Shown here: in pieces, positions 36,486 through 41,182 of the stretch
Layout: each line of letters starts with the position of its first letter
Numbering within the stretch: the stretch's first letter is position 1
From: an uncultured cyanobacterium
GTDB taxonomy: Bacteria > Cyanobacteriota > Cyanobacteriia > Cyanobacteriales > Microcystaceae
Assembly (NCBI GenBank): GCA_903887375.1
Contig: CAISPN010000010.1
Location: 1 to 41,182 of the forward strand
Direction: 5' to 3'
Length of the DNA stretch: 41,182 bases
Program-made: the position numbers and the translations under genes
Notes under the pieces: model-generated
What the model saw: the letters and a program-made list of their open reading frames with translations, nothing else
What the model was told of the DNA's origin: nothing
Database searches by the model: none

Positions 36486-37442
36486 TTATTGTCTCTTGCG
36501 GTAGCGATTAAAAAGAACTACAGTTGTCGCTGTTAAAACAGCAGCCGGTAATTGGGAAGATTCAGGTACAAAGGCAGTCAAACTAGTAGAGAGAAAAACT
36601 TCAACTTGGTCAGCTCCTCTTTGATAAGCATAATCAACTTCAAGCGGTGCTAGCCCAAAAGATTCGATAGGGATTTGGAATATATTTGAGCCTGGTTCTG
36701 AGCTGATAGGATCTCCATTGTAACCTGCTAAAATCTCTAGATTGGGATCATTCCCACTGACAGTTTTTCCATAAAGACTGATTTCAATTGGTAAATAACT
36801 TCCAGCTGAAAGCTCAAAAGGATTTGCTAGAGGGACAACTTCTAATGGTAAGTTAAAAAAACTACTATTATTGACCTTGGGAGAAAAGCCATTGTAAAGA
36901 GCTTGAGTAAATTTTAGCTCTTGTACTATATTAGAATAGCCATATGCTTGTTGTTGGGCTGGGGTTAGAAAACCTAGGTAATCACTAGGATTGTGTTCTG
37001 TATCCATACCCATGGATGGATCTTGTGCCCAATAACCACCATCAAATGTAGCTGAGATAGCTCCTAAATTAACTTGAGAGGGAACGACAGTAACTGGACT
37101 TTGCTTTGTGCCATCGGCAGGAGTAATCAAGTTGCCATTTATATCATAGATATCAATTGGATTGCCTGATAAATCTACACTAGAAAAAATAGTTCCATTG
37201 GCATCATATACATCGCTGGCTATAATATTACCACTTGTGTCATAGGTGGTAATATTAGCTGTATTACTTTGACCATCAGTTAAACCCTTGAGATCATAGA
37301 CAATAGATTCTGCTTCGGCAAATTCAGCCAACCAAAGTGGATGACTTGTTTGCCCTGAAGTAGATGGTGACCAAAAAATATGAGCTAGAGCAGGTTTAGC
37401 AAAACCCATCAATAAAAGAATTGCCAATGACAGCTTTTTCAT
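36486..37442 (-). CDS. Secreted protein with PEP-CTERM-like sorting tail
   Basis: I chose the ATG at 37442 (MKKLSLAILLLMGFAKPALA), a textbook signal peptide; the frame is open further upstream but without sense as an export signal. Cleavage after ALA leaves His as the first mature residue (HIFWSPSTSG). Residues 67-108 hold four imperfect YD-x-x-G-N units of about ten residues (TYDTSGNIIA, DVYDANGTIF, SVDLSGNPID, IYDINGNLIT). The C-terminus is VPESSQLPAAVLTATTVVLF plus a basic NRYRKRQ, a variant of the PEP-CTERM signal handled by exosortase. An N-terminal His can bind copper in other families; here that is speculation. Confidence 0.72.
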   Translation of the reverse strand: MKKLSLAILLLMGFAKPALAHIFWSPSTSGQTSHPLWLAEFAEAESIVYDLKGLTDGQSNTANITTYDTSGNIIASDVYDANGTIFSSVDLSGNPIDIYDINGNLITPADGTKQSPVTVVPSQVNLGAISATFDGGYWAQDPSMGMDTEHNPSDYLGFLTPAQQQAYGYSNIVQELKFTQALYNGFSPKVNNSSFFNLPLEVVPLANPFELSAGSYLPIEISLYGKTVSGNDPNLEILAGYNGDPISSEPGSNIFQIPIESFGLAPLEVDYAYQRGADQVEVFLSTSLTAFVPESSQLPAAVLTATTVVLFNRYRKRQ

Positions 37443-37517
37443 CTTTATAAATTTGTTAAAGTACAACTTGATTATTCTTTGCTGGCAATTTTTTGTCAAA
37501 CGACAGCCTGTCAAAGT

Positions 37518-40319
37518 TCATCTAACAGCTTGGGCTTTTTGATTCCAAAGTTCGGGTTTTACAGCCAAAGCCATTGCCTGTTGATCTAGTTGCCCACCTA
37601 GAAAACGATTAATACGATTGCTAGAAGAAGCAGGATCTCTAACTACATCGTGATAGTTGATATAGAGCACATCAATACTTGGATATTGGTTGATCATATT
37701 CAAGATTTTTTGAAGATCTCTGATATAAACTTGGGCTAATTTGTCTTTGGCAATATTGCCGCCAGTTTTGTTGAGCTTTTGGAGCATTTTTTCTTGAGAG
37801 GCGATCACTTCTGCCATTGGTCTTTGCATGAAGATAATGCGATATTTTTTCTTTGGTGGTAATTTAGGCAAAAGTTGAACTATGATTTTGACCGCTTTGC
37901 CATTGGCTCCTTCTAGCCAACTGCTATCTTCGGCAAGTTTTTTAACTTGCTCCAGTTCATAATAACCCAAAGGATTATTGGCATCAGCTTCTCTGAGTTG
38001 ATCAGTTAAGACTGGCAGGCCTCCAGCTGCCAACATCTGCATCAGCATAGAGGTGCCAGAGCGGGGTAATCCTGAAACTATGACTATGTTTTCTTCTAGA
38101 TTTGAGGTAGGAAGAGGATCTTCTGTTTGATTAGTGAGTGAATCTAGCCATTCTAAAACCAAGCTAGGAGTTGATTCTAGATTGCCTGCTTTAAATTCTT
38201 TGATTCTTTGGAGGGATTCTTTGGCTAGCAGTCTATATTGATTGGCTTTATCGGCATCTTGGAAGTTCTTGACATAGATAGAACTCAAGTAACGATAAGC
38301 GGCTGGAAAAACGGGATTTTGACTAGTGGCTATTTCCAGAGATTGGATCGCTTCTTTAACTCTGCCAGAGCGATAAAGGGCCATGGCATGAATCAGATGA
38401 GCTTGTGGGTTATGGTAAATAAGCCCCAAGCAGGCTAATGCTTGCTCTATGGCTGATTCTGGTCTGTTTTGTCTTAAATGTACTTTGGCCAGACCCAAAT
38501 GGGCTTCAGCATTAACCGGGTCTAATTCTTGTACTTGCAGGAAGTGAGCTTCAGCTTGCCGATAGTTTTTCTCAGCTAAGTACAAATTGGCAATGCGCTG
38601 ATAGAGACTAGGCAGATCATGCGTTTGGGCTGATTTGGCTTCTTCAAAGAACTTGATGGCCTCACTATAGTTTCCTTCAGCTTGAGCTAGACAGCCGCTC
38701 ATAAAACTTACAGTAGTAGGAGAGATGCCTGCTTTTTTCTGGAGGTTATTAATGCGATTTTTCTCCTGATCACTGTAGTCTTCTGGTTTTTTTTCTTTGA
38801 GACTTTCTATCAATTGCTCTAATTCAACTTTGGCTCTTTCCATAGTTGCTTGTTTGCGCTCTAATATTTTGGCAAAGGTTGAGCGAGCTTCATTGATATT
38901 GTTTAGGGCTAAATAAGCATTGAATAGATGAACTCCAAAGCGGCTCTCGTCAATAAATTCATCCCAGAGCTCTTGATAGATAGGCGCTGCATCGATTTCT
39001 CTACCAGCTCCTACATAGGATCTAGCCAGATTGTAGCGCAATTCTCTGATGGTTTCTGCTCTTGCTTTTTCTTTACTACCATCGAGCTCGTCAATATAAC
39101 CCAAGTCAACAAGGTGTTTGAGCGCTTCGGCTGAGTTGATTGAATCGATCCTCATATCAGGTGGATGCATGGCGCTATCTCCTTCAACTTCATCCCAACT
39201 ATCGATATACTCTACTTGGGTATCTCTATCAAGGGCATTAAGTAGTACTTTGCCTTCCATATCTCTACCTACTGGTAAGCCAAAGATGCTCAAAATCGTA
39301 GGGGTTACATCCAGCAAGCTAGCCCCGAAGATAACTTCATCTTTTTTGATGCCGGGACCACACATAGCGATGATTCCAAAAGGCCTATGTTCTTCAGCCG
39401 GGCCTGCTGGCTCGTTGGGAATATATTGCGGTCTTAAGCGATCTGGATGGAAACCATGATCTGAAACTATTATGATGGTGGTATCTGGGCCAGCTAGCTC
39501 CATCATTACCCCCAACATAAAGTCATGATAGCAATAGCCAGTTTCTATCACCTGAGAGTAAAGATCAAAATCCTCTTGAGATATCCAAGAAGATTTGGGT
39601 GGATGGTAGCGCATGAAGCCATGGCCAAAGTGGTCAATGGCATCAAAATAAACTCCCATAAAATCCCACGGCTCTAGTTGCATAATACCAGTAGCGGCAG
39701 CTTGAATAGTGGAGCATTCTGCCAAGATCTTGGCTACGCTATAGAGTCTTTTGTCTTTATCTTGATCTATTTCTCTGGCTTTCGGGACAAAGGGCTCTAG
39801 TTGCTCGCCTTGGATCTCCAGAGGATGAATTCTTAATCTGGCCAATGGTTCAATCAATCTTTCTGGATGGATGGTACCTTTGGGCATAGGCCAGGGCTTA
39901 CCCAACTCGGCTACAGATTCTTGATAGTGATTAGAGACCATCACTCCATTAATGGGCTCTACGGGATAGGAAGGCCACCAACCAACTACATTGCAGCGTT
40001 TTCCTTCCTGGTTGAGGATATTCCAAATCGCTTTGGTGGTGCGGGCTAGATTAGTGATGGGTCTGACTCCCCCAGTTTGAGGATCTGGCTCACTAAAACC
40101 ATGCACGCCATGACCATAAGCTCTTTTGCCAGTAGCAATCGAGGTCCAAAGTACTGGAGAAAGGATAGGATAAAGTGTAGCGAGATTACCCATCACCCCT
40201 TGCTCTAAAAACCTTTTCATATTAGGCATTTTGCCCGCATCCACCAGCGGAGCAATTACTTTCCAATCAGCAGCATCCCAACCAATCAAAAGTACTTTAT
40301 TCGAAAGAGCTTTAGCCAT
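37518..40319 (-). CDS. Alkaline-phosphatase-superfamily phosphodiesterase with TPR and sulfotransferase domains
   Basis: This 933-residue protein has three parts. Residues 1-370 form a type I phosphodiesterase/nucleotide pyrophosphatase domain with metal ligands in GWDAADW (Asp15), FDAIDHFGHGF, IIVSDHGFHPD and AEEHRPFG; the probable nucleophile is Ser54 in LSPVLWTS. Residues about 400-690 hold TPR repeats (for example AEAHLGLAKVHLRQNRPESA). Residues about 740-933 are a sulfotransferase with the PAPS loop IVSGLPRSGTSMLMQML. No signal peptide is seen, so it should be cytoplasmic. It may modify a surface glycan or lipid precursor. It is first of a minus-strand cluster with the secreted PEP-CTERM-like protein 75 nt downstream. 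Confidence 0.88.
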   Translation of the reverse strand: MAKALSNKVLLIGWDAADWKVIAPLVDAGKMPNMKRFLEQGVMGNLATLYPILSPVLWTSIATGKRAYGHGVHGFSEPDPQTGGVRPITNLARTTKAIWNILNQEGKRCNVVGWWPSYPVEPINGVMVSNHYQESVAELGKPWPMPKGTIHPERLIEPLARLRIHPLEIQGEQLEPFVPKAREIDQDKDKRLYSVAKILAECSTIQAAATGIMQLEPWDFMGVYFDAIDHFGHGFMRYHPPKSSWISQEDFDLYSQVIETGYCYHDFMLGVMMELAGPDTTIIIVSDHGFHPDRLRPQYIPNEPAGPAEEHRPFGIIAMCGPGIKKDEVIFGASLLDVTPTILSIFGLPVGRDMEGKVLLNALDRDTQVEYIDSWDEVEGDSAMHPPDMRIDSINSAEALKHLVDLGYIDELDGSKEKARAETIRELRYNLARSYVGAGREIDAAPIYQELWDEFIDESRFGVHLFNAYLALNNINEARSTFAKILERKQATMERAKVELEQLIESLKEKKPEDYSDQEKNRINNLQKKAGISPTTVSFMSGCLAQAEGNYSEAIKFFEEAKSAQTHDLPSLYQRIANLYLAEKNYRQAEAHFLQVQELDPVNAEAHLGLAKVHLRQNRPESAIEQALACLGLIYHNPQAHLIHAMALYRSGRVKEAIQSLEIATSQNPVFPAAYRYLSSIYVKNFQDADKANQYRLLAKESLQRIKEFKAGNLESTPSLVLEWLDSLTNQTEDPLPTSNLEENIVIVSGLPRSGTSMLMQMLAAGGLPVLTDQLREADANNPLGYYELEQVKKLAEDSSWLEGANGKAVKIIVQLLPKLPPKKKYRIIFMQRPMAEVIASQEKMLQKLNKTGGNIAKDKLAQVYIRDLQKILNMINQYPSIDVLYINYHDVVRDPASSSNRINRFLGGQLDQQAMALAVKPELWNQKAQAVR

Positions 40320-40824
40320 AGTTTTTTTAATTTAATTTAACGTTAATATCAAAAAGTTGGTCAGTACACTTGAGGTCAACAGAGAGCAACTCCAAAGCAT
40401 TTAGTATTTTATTTCTGTAATTGTGGATTTTTTTTGATTAATCGTTTGAATGATCTCTTAAAGCTGTTGTCCCAAACTAAAATCATTAGTTCGAGTCATC
40501 CAATAAATCCTCTCTCAAGTCATATATATTTCCTTTCTTCGCAATTCCATTTTTTAAAGATTTGAAAGTGATTCAGCTATGAGACGCAAAAGTAGGACCG
40601 TATGAGAAGAACAAAAGGTGAGACGGTGAGTCGCTACCAGACGGGCCTGCCCCTCATAACCAATAACAGAATCCAGCAACCAAATGGGACTAGAATTTGT
40701 TGCCGAAACATTCGTCCCCCCTAGCACAACCTTGGCATCAATCCCGAATCCCAGAAGGGACGAGAGACTATTAAGATTTTCAATAAACCTCGATAAATAG
40801 ACAAAGTAACTCTAGGTATTTTGA
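40320..40824. other. 505-nt intergenic stretch, possible decayed gene or structured element
   Basis: The part nearest the phosphodiesterase gene (40320-40550) is AT-rich and holds nothing I recognise beyond the promoter space. From about 40565 to 40770 the sequence is clearly richer in GC. On the minus strand it is open for 85 codons (40811 down to the TAA at 40554), reading for example LNSLSSLLGFGIDAKVVLGG, with no ATG. Short hairpins (GGGC-CT-GCCC, CCC-AGAA-GGG) are present. It may be a mobile-element remnant or an RNA; no family was recognised. Confidence 0.3.
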
Positions 40825-41182
40825 TCAATTAGTTTTTAATTTATCAATCTCTTGTTGAATAATTTCTAGATCTAGTTCTAGTGCAGTAGCTAATTGTTCG
40901 GCCGATAAACCTAACTTTAAAAGACCTGGGATTGATTCTAACTTGCCTTCAATTTTACCCTTTAACTTAGTAATCTCTTGATTAATGAATTCTAGATCTA
41001 GTTCTAGTGCAGTAGCTAATTGTTCTGGAGATAGACCTAATTTTAAAAGACCAGGTATTGTTTTTAACTTGCCTTCTTGAATACCTTCAAGTTTTACATC
41101 TTTATAGAATTGGGTTTGTTGCCATTCGCTTAGTCCAAACATCTCTTCTAACTCCTTGTTGCTCTTTTTGGGAAATTTATAA
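40825..41182 (-). CDS. DUF2887 / Rpn-like PD-(D/E)XK protein, C-terminal part (partial)
   Basis: The frame continues past the window edge: upstream of the internal Met at 41142 it reads YKFPKKSNKELEEMFGLSEW, the usual lead-in to the C-terminal part of DUF2887 transposase-like proteins. The visible C-terminus consists of two 42-residue repeats (KLKTIPGLLKLGLSPEQLAT and KLESIPGLLKLGLSAEQLAT). The nuclease domain lies outside the window. Such proteins are numerous in cyanobacteria and are related to Rpn recombination-promoting nucleases. Confidence 0.75.
   Translation of the reverse strand, partial: YKFPKKSNKELEEMFGLSEWQQTQFYKDVKLEGIQEGKLKTIPGLLKLGLSPEQLATALELDLEFINQEITKLKGKIEGKLESIPGLLKLGLSAEQLATALELDLEIIQQEIDKLKTN

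Noticed and set aside
40480-40510. T-loop-like string GTTCGAGTC suggesting a tRNA or tRNA fragment
   Set aside because: The flanking bases do not pair into a T stem and no acceptor or anticodon arm can be folded.
40320-40824. CRISPR array, tmRNA, SRP RNA or RNase P RNA
   Set aside because: No regularly spaced repeats and none of the conserved core sequences of these RNAs were found.

Overview
The window is chromosomal DNA from an AT-rich cyanobacterium. The clearest lineage markers are a canonical Flv3 flavodiiron protein, a SigG-type ECF operon, DUF2996, two DUF3038-DUF4335 gene pairs, a ClpB1-type ClpB, and a PilT gene followed by a KaiB-fold protein. I saw no copy of the octamer GCGATCGC (HIP1), which is very common in many cyanobacteria. 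No genus can be assigned safely.

Layout. 1-1808 (minus): a type I secretion ABC exporter, cut by the window edge, with a parvulin partner. 1937-3602: sufA, a TPR protein and an M48 protease. 3581-3887: tRNA-Leu, tRNA-Tyr and tRNA-Thr. 3932-8450: flv3, a class A penicillin-binding protein, a small Cys-rich protein and a UspA protein. 8520-8894 (minus): a small membrane protein. 9323-11248: pilT plus the KaiB-like gene. 11245-15618: queA, facing a minus-strand SWIM/VanY pair and DUF3038-DUF4335 copy 1. 15702-17242: apt and an orphan peptide-type ABC permease. 17239-18707 (minus): sigG, anti-sigma and a Spy/CpxP-like protein. 18814-20086: an EamA transporter, then a hairpin and a frameshifted HAF-repeat pseudogene. 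20321-26765: clpB, a methyltransferase, DUF2996, a Lon-N domain protein and prfC. 26766-29673 (minus): a cation-transport operon of a CPA1 antiporter, a COG4280-like membrane protein and two half-size GDT1/UPF0016 proteins. 29737-34764: DUF3038-DUF4335 copy 2, a GAF-PP2C phosphatase, argH and a NUDIX hydrolase. 34761-40319 (minus): DUF29, then a tight cluster of two membrane proteins, a PEP-CTERM-like secreted protein and a phosphodiesterase-TPR-sulfotransferase fusion. 40320-41182: a non-coding or decayed stretch and a partial DUF2887 protein with an internal duplication.

The genome is very compact. Same-strand neighbours often overlap by 4 nt, and several convergent pairs share or abut stop codons. 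One protein ends inside a tRNA gene.

The best candidates for undescribed biology are the duplicated DUF3038-DUF4335 modules, the PEP-CTERM/membrane/phosphodiesterase-sulfotransferase cluster, the PilT-KaiB-fold pair, and the sigG operon whose third gene could be a CnrX-like periplasmic sensor.
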